Of a DNA stretch of 64,000 nucleotides, positions 36,826 to 48,215 are shown one piece after another. Position numbers and translations under genes: made by a program. Below the pieces are notes generated by a model that was given only the letters and a program-made list of their open reading frames with translations, was not told the DNA's origin and made no database searches. Source of the stretch: Strigops habroptila (lineage: Eukaryota > Chordata > Aves > Psittaciformes > Psittacidae); contig NC_044277.2 in the NCBI RefSeq assembly GCF_004027225.2, positions 99,503,725 through 99,567,724 on the forward strand, read 5' to 3'. How positions within the stretch are numbered: the stretch's first letter is position 1; each line of letters begins with the position of its first letter.

Positions 36826-36962
36826 TAATATTATTCCCACTTCACATACGGGAAGCTGAGACCAAAATGCCTGGTTTGCCTTCAAGTCCGCAGGGGATCT
36901 TTTGTGAGGTATTGAACACACAGTCATATACTCATGCCTTATCAACTACGCCATGTTCTCTC
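36826..36962 (+). repeat. MIR-like SINE remnant
   Basis: ttattcccacttcacatacg, ggaagctgagacc and, further on, gaggtattgaacacacag and atcaactacgccatg follow the order of MIR-type repeats (attttacagatgggg, aaactgaggc, gaattgaaccc, ctaaccactacgccat). Divergence is high. Confidence 0.5.
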
Positions 36963-36999
36963 CTAATTAAAGTTAGTCACTGATATAATTGATCCATGT

Positions 37000-39520
37000 G
37001 CACTCTGGAAGGATTATTATCTCAAATCTAATGTCAGCTCCATTAAGGACAGTTTCATAAATCACATAATCTTTTGGTATTGAAGGTTCTCCATTTTCAA
37101 CAAGAGGGCTGTGAGACTTTGTTGTTCAGTGCTTGTGAAGCTCCTATCTGTGCTTAATCCAGATTTGTGTGTCTGAAATTCTCATTCTTAAAGTAAAACA
37201 AAAAAACTGGGAAAAATTTGCTGCAGTTCTGATTGGCAGTGTTTGATGATTAAAAACATGATTCATCCAAAAACAACCCACGCCTTTCAGTCTGTTCCCA
37301 GAGCACTGGCGCCAACCAAATTCTGGGTACCGAAGAGACACTTCTGTCCTGTCACAGCAAGCAGCAAAGAAATTGCAGCAAGGCAATTCCTTTTCTTCTG
37401 CTAGCACAGGGTGTCTTTCACAATGATGACCCAAACTGAGTAGAGTATCACTTATAGGGAAAGTCTGGGGTGCAAAAGCCTTTCTTGAGCAGGATGCTGC
37501 AGGACAATGGAATGAAAGGGCCACAAGTGAGATGTTTTCAAACAGTTTTTAACTTAAGACCTTAGCTGATAAGTGATTAGATGCTCTAAACAAAAAGATG
37601 GTGCTAAAAGGATCAGCAAGGAAAGTCAGTGCTGAGTGGGAGTAATTTGCTGGTGACAATCAACATCCTTATTCCTGTAAGGCTGAAGAAGGCTGGTAAT
37701 TTCAAGGCATAAATCCCTTTGAGGCTTGCCACATCCTGGTTTCAGCCAATGCTGGGATGGGTTAAAAGCAGGAGGGGCAGCATTGTAAAGCCATGATCTT
37801 ATCCAACTCTCATCCAACTAGCTATTTATATGGTTGTAGATATATTACATCCCATTGTCTAAGGCAGATCTTGGTACTCAGCCCTTTGAGGCCTTGTGGT
37901 GAATGTTCCTCTGATCAGAGAATTTTATAGCACTTGGAGATAGGGGACTTTATGGCCTGAAGACATGGACCATCTTGGGCCTGATTGTGTCAGATTCCTT
38001 ACCTAAAACAATAAGAAGGCTGAGTCACTACTTGGGGGGGGAAGTCTTTAAGGAAATCTTAGTATGATTCTGTCTTTTCAGGACCATTATGACCATGATG
38101 TCTGAGAGCTACACCTGGTCACTCCTTTGTGGGTCTAGTAACTTGTGTTTGAGCTAGAACACTTAGAATGCTGTTCAAGGTGGCATTACCTCAAATTCCC
38201 ATAGTTCTCATTCGGACTACTGTTCTTAGAACTACTGTTCTTAGACCTTAGAGGATCTACACTGAATCATACTATGGCTTCAGAAATCAAGAAAGTAATG
38301 AATAACTCAGGTCAAAACTCTAGCTCTCTCTCAGTCACCAGAAAGAAGCTTTGGTAATATTAAAGCCTCTCCTGCATGCGACTGGCCTCAATCCTGTATC
38401 TGCTTTCTTTGTTATCTGTAAAAGGAGGAATGATGTAGCACCTATGGACTGTAGATTGTATGAAACAGCCGTTCCTCTCAAATTTAGATGTCTTCGTGCT
38501 TCTCTGGGCCATCTCCAGCTTTTCAGTACATCTGGATGCGGTATTTTGGTAGTGTCCTCACCACTGCTGCATGCAGAGTTTATACTCTCCTCCTCTACCT
38601 TCACTGTTCTAGCCAACCCTGCTGTGCTCAGCATTCTCATCATGGGTGTCAGTCCCCAGATCCCTGCATCCCTTTGGAGCCTTAACATGGCTTACATCAA
38701 TCCTACAAGCCTGACATGGCATCTGGGACTTGAAGGTGTCTTTAGGCGGACACATCCTGATCTCTCACCCTGCTTCCCTGTCCGTATCCTTCACTCTCAC
38801 TCCTCTGGTGCTTTGATATACTACAGACTTTGTCAATAATGGTGTGGTGGAGGTTATTTTGACTGTTGGTAAGAAAGTTAAATAGCACTGAGATGATCTT
38901 GGAGAGTTTCAGTTAGAAACAGCTCCATCTGATGATGTTTGCTTAGCAGAATGATACTGGAGAGCTGTCAGCTGTGCATCTATTTATTGCATACTGTATT
39001 GATCCTATATATTACCACTTTAAATTCTTTATTCACTCTTTTTCTTTATATTCTGACAAGAATGCTATATCAACAGAACTACTTATATCGCCTTGTTAAA
39101 CTAACAATCTCATTTAAAAATTCCATAAAATTAATTTTCCATATAACTGTGGTTACTAGCACTAATTATATTACAACTCTTTCATTCTCTATGGGTTCAG
39201 TCTTGTGTCATCCATTTCCGTTTTGGGCCAGATAACAGATTTACAATTATCCATTTGCTCTTTAACAAAACAGTAGATTCCTAACCTATTTGGCATTCTC
39301 TTGTTTTCCATCATCACTTTGAGATTTATTACAAATGTTACCAGCAGTTATCCAGAAATATCCTAGATTCCCTTCATTTTTATCTCCTTGTTTATCTACA
39401 TATGGTTAATATATTATTAGGCACTATAAATGCATGTTTGTGTATGAATGTGTGTGAATATCCCTGTATATTCTCTAACAATGTATTAAACAATTATTTA
39501 TTTTTCATTCTCATGTTCTT
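37000..39520. other. Intron 1 segment without genes
   Basis: No gene or young repeat. 38940-39500 is notably AT-rich. A 15-bp unit (actactgttcttaga) is tandemly duplicated at 38216-38245. A 162-codon open frame at 38351-38839 has no recognisable domain and is treated as chance. Confidence 0.55.
38216..38245. repeat. Exact 15-bp tandem duplication
   Basis: ACTACTGTTCTTAGA occurs twice in direct succession without mismatch. Probably a recent slippage or small duplication. Confidence 0.85.
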
Positions 39521-39524
39521 AGCA

Positions 39525-39600
39525 TTCATAGAATCATAGAATGGTTTGGACTGGAAGGGAGCTTAAAGATCATCTAGTTCCAACTAGATGTTCCAACTAG
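39525..39600 (-). mobile_element. CR1 3'-end fragment, very short
   Basis: The complement of the CR1 tail (tcatagaatcatagaatgg, then gatcatctagttccaacta) is present for only about 75 bp. ttccaactag is repeated at the truncated 5' side. Confidence 0.85.
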
Positions 39601-40149
39601 TCATGGATTATTCACTGATGGTTTGGGCTTCCCTTATCACTTATCTGCCTTACTTAGTCCTAATTTATATTCACTATGTCTACAATCTCCCCACTCTTTT
39701 CCATTGTTTTTGAGTAGCAATGAAGCGAGTTTGAGATGCATGGGCAGTGCTATGAGCTGATGGATGATTTTTAAGCTATCCCATGGGATTTCACTTACAT
39801 TGTCAATTTTCTGTGAGAGCAAACATTCACTTTATCTAAACTTCTCATGTCATTCTACCTAAATGTCATTTATTTTACCCTTTCTTACCTAGACTGTAGT
39901 TCAGTGCTCATGTGTCACAGTCCAAGTAGAGGCATTAATTTATTTTTCCTATATACAGCCAGGAAATGTGTGCATTTTTATACCATTTACCAAACCCAAA
40001 AGTTTTCAAAAAAATTTTAGAACCCTCCCAGCCCCTCTCAGTCAGTCTGTTGTAATTTCACATCCTACCTTTCAAGATCTTTCAAATTATTTATTAATCG
40101 CAACACATTAGCAGTTGCCAGTTCCAACGAAGTTGAAAGGCTCCTTGTC

Positions 40150-40260
40150 CTAAGTACTATATGTGCACATAGCGAGAGACAGTCCCTGCCCTAAAGCACT
40201 TCAAATCTAATCTAAAGAGACAGAAAAAAAGGTGGGTGAAATGAAGAATTATTAGTATGG
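40150..40260 (+). repeat. Ancient MIR-type repeat remnant
   Basis: tgcacatagcgagagacagt, then ccctgccctaaagcacttca, match the old amniote repeat containing cacatagtaagagacagtcc and ctgccccaaagagctta. It is the better preserved of the MIR-like remnants in this window. Confidence 0.55.
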
Positions 40261-41606
40261 TACAATGTTAGCAACTCCTTATTCCAGATCCCCGGCAGCT
40301 TTCCAGCTCCCAAAAGGGACATGACTGCAGAGATGTCTTCTCAAGGTAAGAGTAAAGTAGGGGCTTTGTGATGGAAAGTTTTCGACCCTGATTTTTCCAC
40401 AGGGGAAGGTTTTTCTGGGCATTAGATATAGTTTGAGCAGAGTTCTATCAGTGAAGAGGCAATGGCAGCCATCTGACTCCTGTGAGGCTGCTAAAGGCTC
40501 TCCCACTCAAAAAAATCCACATTTCTGCAGCTGGGAAATTCAAAGGAGCATTCCCCTTCTCCCTGCCGAGATTTGACATGTGTGGACACAGACAAGGAGT
40601 GGGGTTTGCTTAGGCAAGGCACCAGTGCTGACTCCTGCTATTCTGCTAACTGCTCTTCATTTTCTACTTACTGCTGCTTCTCATCCTACCTCATTCCTGG
40701 CCCCTTTTGTCTGTCTTGTTCACCCCTTCATGTCCTGCCTGAATGCAGACAATGAGCTTTCTACAGCAGGAATTGTCTCCTTGACATTTCTCCATGAAGC
40801 TCTTAACACAATAGGAGCCCTAATCTTAGACACAAGTTCAAGGCATAATAGTAATAATTATTGTTATTATCATTATAATAACAATGATGGAAAGATTTAG
40901 AGAAAGCTGGAAAAAAAAATGTTGCTAACAGCAAGGGAAGATTATCCTGATCCTGGAAAGAGGTGTGTATCAGCAACTTTTAATCACTAGATAGTCTTCC
41001 TCTTCCAGTGTGGGATGATACTAAAGTTTGGGAGCTCTGGTTGTGCTCTGTGATACAGCATGTGCTAGGAACTGTATGAATGGGTCAGTGAAGTTACAAA
41101 AAGGTGCAAGAAGCTGTTTTCCTAAATACAGGTGCACAGAAAGATGGGGAATGGACTGCAGGCATCCATCCAGGTTCGTCAGCAGACAGTGGCCCAGACC
41201 TCATGCAAACAGAGGTCAGCGTTTGGCCAGTGGTATGTAGTATGGGGTTAACAGCCAACATGGGCATGTAGGGCTTTCTCCCTCTCTTATTTCTTCTGAG
41301 CACACCAGATAAATAGCTCGAGGTGAAGGCCTGCACATTCTTTATGAAGCAAAACGTGCTGTCGGTGTAAGGAGGCGAATCTGTGGCCCGGGGCACCATG
41401 TGCAATGTAATGTGTCTCGAGTCCCTTGCACGGGCTTGTTTGAAATATGTGTCAATAACACCAGCAGCAGCAGCTTGCTGCTCAAAAAGTAAAAGGAGGT
41501 TAGCTTGGTGGGGAGCTGAGGGGAAAGCAGCATGAAGCGGAGAAGAGGTAGGTCCCTATCCTCCCTCACGAGCCTCCTTAAACACTGCAAACCTTCCCCT
41601 CCTCCC

Positions 41607-41642
41607 CACCACCAGCTCCCTCACCAGAAGGAGCTGGTGGTG
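41607..41642. repeat. Perfect 13-bp GC-rich hairpin
   Basis: CACCACCAGCTCC at 41607-41619 and GGAGCTGGTGGTG at 41630-41642 are perfect complements with a 10-nt loop. It would be a stable hairpin in RNA. No flanking element was identified. Confidence 0.8.
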
Positions 41643-41989
41643 AGATCACCCTCATTAAAGTGAATACCCAGCATAAGCATTTCCAGGAGAGGTCCAACTT
41701 ATTTGCTTACAAACACATTTTTCAGCAGAAAGAATATATGATCTTTTGTAAGGAGTGAGTAAAGCCTCTATTTCTTTTGAGGAAGTAAACCAAAACCAGA
41801 TTAAAAATTATGGAGGACTGACTGTCTTCCTCTTCTTGCTTCCTATTCTAGAAAGGATTCAGGTCTCACTGATTTCAGTGGAGTCAAAATTAGCACCTGC
41901 AAGGCCCACCTGGAAAGCCATATTCCTTTTGCACAAGTCTCTGCATTGTGGGCTGTCATTACCACCACAAGTGACTGGTTTCAGCAGGG

Positions 41990-42110
41990 CTTTTGCCAGG
42001 GAAGGTGGTCAGCACTTCCCCAGGGGAACTGGTAGATTCCCCACCTCTGGATATCTTTGAATCAAGAGTGGGTACCTTTCTGAAAAAGTTGATTCAGCAA
42101 TGACCAGTGG
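41990..42110 (+). repeat. Ancient CR1-like LINE 3' fragment
   Basis: ggtagattccccacctctgg, then atctttgaatcaagagtggg and tttctgaaaa, match the pre-tail region of old CR1 LINEs (gtggaatctccatctttgg, agatctttaaatcaagactgg). Diverged and lacking a clear tail. Confidence 0.5.
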
Positions 42111-42663
42111 TATAAAGGAGATGAGCTAATGAGTGGCCTAGCTCAGAAAGTATATATATTGATGAATCAATAAAATTACAGTGCTCTTGAAGAGAAACTA
42201 GGCAGAATTCCTAGACTTTTGTCATTGCCTCTCACCAGCTCCCCTGACCCAGCTGAGGAAAGCTATCTCACAAGGAGGCAAGTGAAGAGAATGGTACTGA
42301 GCCTTCAGTTCAGAATTTTGTGTCCCAGTGAGAGTTCCCAGGTTCTGGCTTGGGCTATAGATGGAAATAGATGGGTTTGTGTCTCTGTTCCTGTATTTGT
42401 TATAGGAACTATAACAATGGAGGGGGTTCCTACTCCACCACAACCTTCCTTCTCCTCTCAGCAAGTCTCTCTGGAGCTCCTCCAGAACCAGGTCTTTGAC
42501 TGGCCAAAAGATTTGGTATAGGTGAATACAAACCTGTTTCTCACCTGACCACATGATCCTTAGTTCAAGGTGGGATTTGTCTCACTAAACACTTACAGCG
42601 TCAGTAGCGCACACCTGAGTTATAACTCTTTTATAGCCAGTGGAGTCCAGCACATGACATAAA

Positions 42664-43040
42664 TGCATCTTAAAGCTCATCCAGTTCCAACCCCCTGCCA
42701 TGGGCAGGGACACCTTCCACTAGACCAGGTTGCTCCAAGCCCCATCCAACATGGCCTTGAACACTGTCAGCTTCTCTGGGCAACCTGTGCCAGGGCCTCA
42801 GCACCCTCACAGGGAAGAACTTCTTCCTCAGATCTCATCTAAATGTCCCCTCTGACAGTTTAAAGCCATTCCTGCTTGTCCTGTCCCTACCTGCCCTTGC
42901 CAAAAGCCCCTCTCCAGCTTTCTTGTTGGCCCCTTCAGGCACTGGAAGCTGCTCGAAGGTGTCCCTGGAGCCTTCTCTTCTCCATGCTGAATAAGCCCAG
43001 CTCTCTCAGCCAGTCTTCATAGGAGATATGCTCCATCCCT
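42664..43040 (-). mobile_element. CR1 LINE, truncated at both ends
   Basis: A CR1 3' fragment on the minus strand. Its 3' tail is missing: similarity stops at 42670, before the expected tcatagaatcatagaatgg. Segment 42670-43011 equals the reverse complement of 36236-36594 except that 18 bp of the latter are replaced by one A. It abuts a short CR1 tail in opposite orientation at 43041-43082. Confidence 0.95.
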
Positions 43041-43082
43041 CAGTCCTTTCCTGCTCTAACTGTTCTATGATTCTATGATTCA
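43041..43082 (+). mobile_element. Isolated CR1 tail in inverted orientation
   Basis: agtcctttcctgctctaact followed by gttctatgattctatgattc is a + strand CR1 3' terminus (compare gtcctttccaacccaaacc, attctatgattctatg). It directly adjoins the minus-strand CR1 body, giving a head-to-head composite. Confidence 0.7.
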
Positions 43083-44763
43083 TATTGAAACAGATACCTA
43101 AAGTAGACTAAATTACTTGTGTCTTAATTGAGCCCTTTTCTTTCCATTGGACACATGGGAAATGTAGCTCAGGTCTATTCTATAGCTTTCTGCAGTGAGC
43201 TGGATCCTGCCCAGCTGATTGGGCCACATCAAGGCACCCAGGTCTGCTGTAGATCCCTGGTGGTACCCAAGACACCCATGTGGGGCTGGCAGCTACCACA
43301 CAGGTCCTACAGAAGAAGACCTGTGCCCTTGTGGTGTGGCAGCTGGGAGCTAGGTAGGATTTCCAAGTGTAGCTAGAAGGGTGTGAGATGCCCATGTGCA
43401 GTCAACCAAACTGACCCTCCCGTGTCTTGAAATACCTCCCCAGGCTTTGGAAATTTGACCCACCTAGTTCTGAGCTTCTGACTTCCAAATATTATTAGTC
43501 AGTATTAGTAGCATAAAAAAGATGTAAGAAAGAGTTCCTTGAGGGCACTTGATGTTTCTGGTCGATGCTTGAGTGCACTAGAGCAGAGAAATTTTAAATC
43601 GTGCCTCCACTGAAAGGCATGTATCAATAGGTGTGTCTCTGCATGGGTACACGCAGGAAGGGAAGGGAACAGAAGGCAGAAAACATCTGATGGTGGCATC
43701 CAGGGTAAATATGTTATTGTGTTCATGGTTTTGCTTTCATTGCCATTTTCATCTTTTCAGTTAAGGAACAGACAGTTCTTTCCAAAGAAAGCTTCCTCTT
43801 TGCCCTCCTAGTGGGTTATAAATGGGCTAATGTCCTGTAGATGAAGTGCTTAGAAATCCTAAAAGCCTTGGCATCTTTGTTCTGTCAAATCTCCAGGTGT
43901 TCCTGCTTTGTGTAAAATAGCTGATCCCTTCTTATTCATTCTAAGCTCTGAGCCTCAATGATTATTTGTGAAACTAAGTTCTGTTAATTAATTAGCTGAG
44001 CACTGTAGTAAAACCCAGAGTTGTGCAGGGCCTTCTAAGATAATAGCTATAACATCCATATACCACTTAATATGTTGTTCCTGCAGAAATCTTTAAAAAT
44101 TGAACTTTCTCTTTTCCAGGCAATACGGCTGAAAATTTCTTCATTTCTTAATCAAAAGAAGTTGTTAAAATTTTGAATTATTTGTTCAGTTAAATATTTC
44201 TGGCCAGTCAAAGTATCATCTTTAGATTTCTACTTTTTAATGTTCATGCAGGACTAGAGTGAAAAATTATAATGCTAGAAGTAGTTTCAATTTGGAAAAT
44301 AAGCTACTTGTACTGCAACAAAACCTATTTTTTATTTTACAGTAAAAAATGAAACCTTAGCAGGTTAAACCCAACAATAGTGCAGGCTTAGCGTTTGTAT
44401 ACAACCTGTGCATCATGGAAGAAAATTGCAAAAACACACAAAGAGTTCTAGGGAGTCTTAGGCTTTTGAGGATTTCTGCACAATCACATTCAAAGCTTAA
44501 AGTTTTGATTAGAAAATAAATGGAAGGGAATATTCCTGCAGATTCACAGATTTTTGTATCTGACCCTGCTATGGTAGGCACCACTAGATATTTAGGATCT
44601 ACAAGCATAAGAAACCTGAAAACTAGAGAGTGACCAGCCTGGTTGATTGCTCCTGTAGCTTTTTGGTGAGACAGAGCTGCTTCTGCCACATGAATGAAAG
44701 CAGCTTGCTGCAGAGGGCTACATGGTCCCTGTGGCTACTCAGGCCCCTTAGACCCAAGCAAAG

Positions 44764-45050
44764 TCATAGAACCATAGAATCACAGAATGGTTTGTGTTGG
44801 AAGGGACCTTAAAGCTTACCCAGTTCCAACGCCCCTGCCATGGGCAGGGACACCTTCCACTAGACCAGGTTGCTCAAAGCCCTGTCCAATCTGGCCTTGA
44901 ACACTGTCAGGCATGGGGCAGCCACAGCTTCTCTGGGCAACCTGTTCCTCATGCTGCCTTGCCCTGTCACTACATGACCTTGTAAAAAGACCTCTCCAGC
45001 TTTCTTGTTGGCCCCTTGAGGTACTGGAAGGCATCTCTGAGGTACCCCCT
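44764..45050 (-). mobile_element. CR1 LINE with internal deletion
   Basis: It begins with the complement of the CR1 tail (tcatagaaccatagaatcac) and continues through gccatgggcagggacacc to ctttcttgttggccccttga. About 90-100 bp of the usual sequence between gggcaacctg and gccctgtcac is missing. The 3' terminal sequence (tttgtgttggaag) resembles the 36 kb copy. Confidence 0.93.
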
Positions 45051-48019
45051 GTAGTCCACATGAGGTCCGTGGGTCAATTTGATTTTCTCCCTTGAAGCTT
45101 CCTTCCCACAGCCTTGCATTGTCACTGCTCAGATCTCCTGTGAAACCTAATTATTAATATTGCATAATCTCCCAGATACATCAGTGCATCAGTTCTGCAG
45201 GTAACGAAGAGAAATCCAAGCTGGAAGGAATCCATCTGCTAAACTGAGTGACCCTGCAGCTTTATTATTATTATTATGAAGAGGAGGGCTCATCTCTGGT
45301 TTCTAAAGTAAACACAGGAGGTATCTTGGCAGAGGAACATGCAGCAGAAAGCTGGGATTGCTTTCCCAAATTCTTGGCCGCTTCCCTCACTGCATGTCAA
45401 AGCTGGTATCTTTGCCTAATAGTGATCACCCCTCCACGAGCTGATCACTATCTGGCAGCCTGTCTGCATTTCCCCAGCCACTTTCAGAAAGAAATCATTA
45501 AGGCTCTGATGCTACACAGAGAAGTCTGCAGGTGCGGCTTCTGACTGCTGCCACCCTCTGAGAGTCCTTCTGCTGGAGGCTCCTTGTTCTGAGCACTGAG
45601 GGGTCATTGACCCTCACCAACCAGGGAAAATGAGCCCATTGCTATGGTTATTTGCTCTTCACCCAGCATCTTATTTTGTCCTCAAAGTAGAGAGGGTTAG
45701 TTTCTCCTGCTGCATGGACAACTCCCTCCCCACCTTCTTTAGTCCAAATCCTACCCTCCTACACGCTTCCTCTTTCATCCGAGTTTCTTCCCCATTCACC
45801 AGACTGACCACTGCCAGCCTTTTTTCAGCCAGGCACTGAGTCACCAATTGCATGGAGAAGTTACTAGGCTGGAGAACAGTTATGTTTTTCTGAGGGAATG
45901 TCAAGCCACATCTCCTGAATCACTGCAAGACCTTCGAGGCGCAGCTCCTGGTGTGTGAACACCAAACTCCAGAAAGTTTAGGGAGAGGAGCCTGGAGGAG
46001 CTTGGTCCTTCTCTGTGTTGTCTGGTGAGGTACATATGGTGCCATAATTCTCTAGCTGTGTTGCAGAATATCAGACCAGGTCTGTCACTTTATCACTCAG
46101 GAGACTGGAAGAGTTCTTCACCCAAATCACCTTTTTTTGACCAAGAGATGTGGAGACCTTTGGAGTGGGTGGCCTGTTACTTTGAAATCCACAGAAGACG
46201 CCTAAGGAAAGGACAGTGGTTGTGAATAGATTCACATTACATACATATAGGGCTTCCTATCTCAAAACCAGATTATAAAACTTGACTTAACATTGTGTCA
46301 TTGCCACAGATGTAGGAATTTGAGGGGTTTTGCTTGGCAGCCCAAAAAAATTAAGCTGCCTTATGGCTGAAACATCCCTGCCTGTTCCATTCGCACCAGA
46401 ATAAATTTTGGGTTGAAAGAGACCCAGTACATCCATTCCAGGAGACAGGATGTGTCCACAAACAATGGTTGTAAAGCAAATTAAATCTTTCTCTTCTTTC
46501 TCTGCATTAGGTTTTATTGCTGTTATTTTTGTTGTGAGAGATGATCTTTGAGAAAGGATTTTTCTCTCTCCCAAAGTGTATACATATGCCAGGACATACA
46601 CTGGCATTTTTCCTGTACCTTTGAGCGACTCATCAGTCTGTACCTCCTTAATTTTACTGAGATCTAGCTGAAACATGTCAAGGAGCCATGAGGATTTTTT
46701 CCCATGCAAAGTAGTTTCTTTGCAAAAGAAAAAAAAAAAAAAATCCAGTTGTTCTGTTGCAGCAGAAATTGCTGCTTCATTTAAAAAGAAATAGTTCTGT
46801 AGAGTTTCTACAGCAGCAAAAAATGCCTGAGCTTTCGTCTCATGGCAGTCTTGCAAGACTTAGCTCTAAATAAGAGTTGACTTCCCTCGGAGTTAGGGCG
46901 TTCCTGACAGCCTTTCTCCATGTGGATTCTCTGTTGTTTAATAGCAGGTCATCTTTTGCTGCAGCCTTCCCAAAAGAGAGGGAAGGAGAAATTAAGCAGC
47001 CTTCTGCTGCTTTCCATTTTTTTTTCCTAAAAAGAAAAATGTAGACCTGAAAAGCTTCAGTGTATTTTTGGAGGAAAGTTTTTCTTTCCTGACCAGCTCT
47101 CATGTTCCTTTCTCACACATATTTGGACCAAGATTCACATAAATATTCTCCTTAGTCCTAACTCCGTCCTGCGTCCAGAAATGGTCCTCAAAGAGGGTGT
47201 AAGATGTATTCATATCTAGGTATGACTTTGGAACCACTGATTTAGTATTGATCAGTCCTTGAGCCTTTCAGAGGGATTGAATGAGGTGAGTCTAGTGACA
47301 CTTCAGACCAAAGGAGCAGATTCTGTGATGAATCAGTAATATGAAAGGAAGCACAACCATAATTTATTGCAAAGTACTTAACTGGCATTTTGATGGGTAA
47401 TGCAATTAGATTAAAAGCTCTTTTGGGTTTGGGATCTTTTTTTTTCCAGTTCAGTAGTTCAAAATGGAAGCATTTTTTCCTTGGTTGGAAAATCAAGCAG
47501 AAATTCTTTTTACACAGAAATCAAAATATCTCACTCAAGTTTTGAGGTTCTGAGTATTTCAAGATAAGCAGATTTTCACACAAAGTAAAATTGTATGCAA
47601 AACGACCCTCCACAAAACTGTATTTTTACAATGGTCAGAAGAATTAAACTTATTCTGAGCGCTTGGCAAATGTTGCAAAGCACATAGATATGTGAAAAAT
47701 ACCCAGAAGATTTCAGGCTGGGGTTTGGTTTTTTTTTTGATGGGAAACAGATTCTTGTAAAAAAAAAAAGTGCCCAGTCCTAATGGGCAGTTTCAGTAGA
47801 GTAGATAAAGTAGCTGTTCCTCAGATGAGCAGGGTTTGGACACAGTGACTGAGAAATGGGAAAATTCCTGATGCAACTGGAGTTGTGCTCTCAGTCTAAG
47901 AAGGAAACAGTCCCTGAGATTGCTCAATCAAACCCTCTAATTTGGTATCAATAATTAAAAAAAAGCACACACAAATGTAACAGAAAGTTCTTTACCGACA
48001 GCTTGGTGCAATAAAAGTC

Positions 48020-48054
48020 CTTAAACACATGCTTAGTTTTAGTATGTGTTTAAG
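48020..48054. repeat. Perfect 11-bp hairpin, possible old palindromic repeat
   Basis: CTTAAACACAT at 48020-48030 and ATGTGTTTAAG at 48044-48054 pair around 13 nt. The following ttctattgattacagtg resembles the cccattgacttcaatggg that follows a known-looking old amniote palindromic repeat with cttaagcacatgctta. Similar pieces lie near 35595-35620 (aaccacatgtttaagcacc) and 48695-48725 (gcatttaagcacttaagcaa). Confidence 0.5.
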
Positions 48055-48193
48055 TTCTATTGATTACAGTGTTAGCTTGAACTACAGACTGAAGCGCTTT
48101 TCTAAATCAAGGCTTCCTGCATTTTCCTTAACAGTACTTTACGACCAGAACAAAAAGTAGCTGTAGGATTCATTAGAGGGAGAAGGAAAAAGA

Positions 48194-48215
48194 AAAAAAA
48201 GAGAGAGAGAGAGAG
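48194..48215. repeat. GA microsatellite
   Basis: A purine-only tract: an A-rich run followed by about eight GA units. Short and probably variable in length. Confidence 0.8.

Noticed and set aside
38351..38839. 162-codon + strand open frame
   Set aside because: No recognisable domain, overlaps a minus-strand frame of similar length, and lies in ordinary intron.
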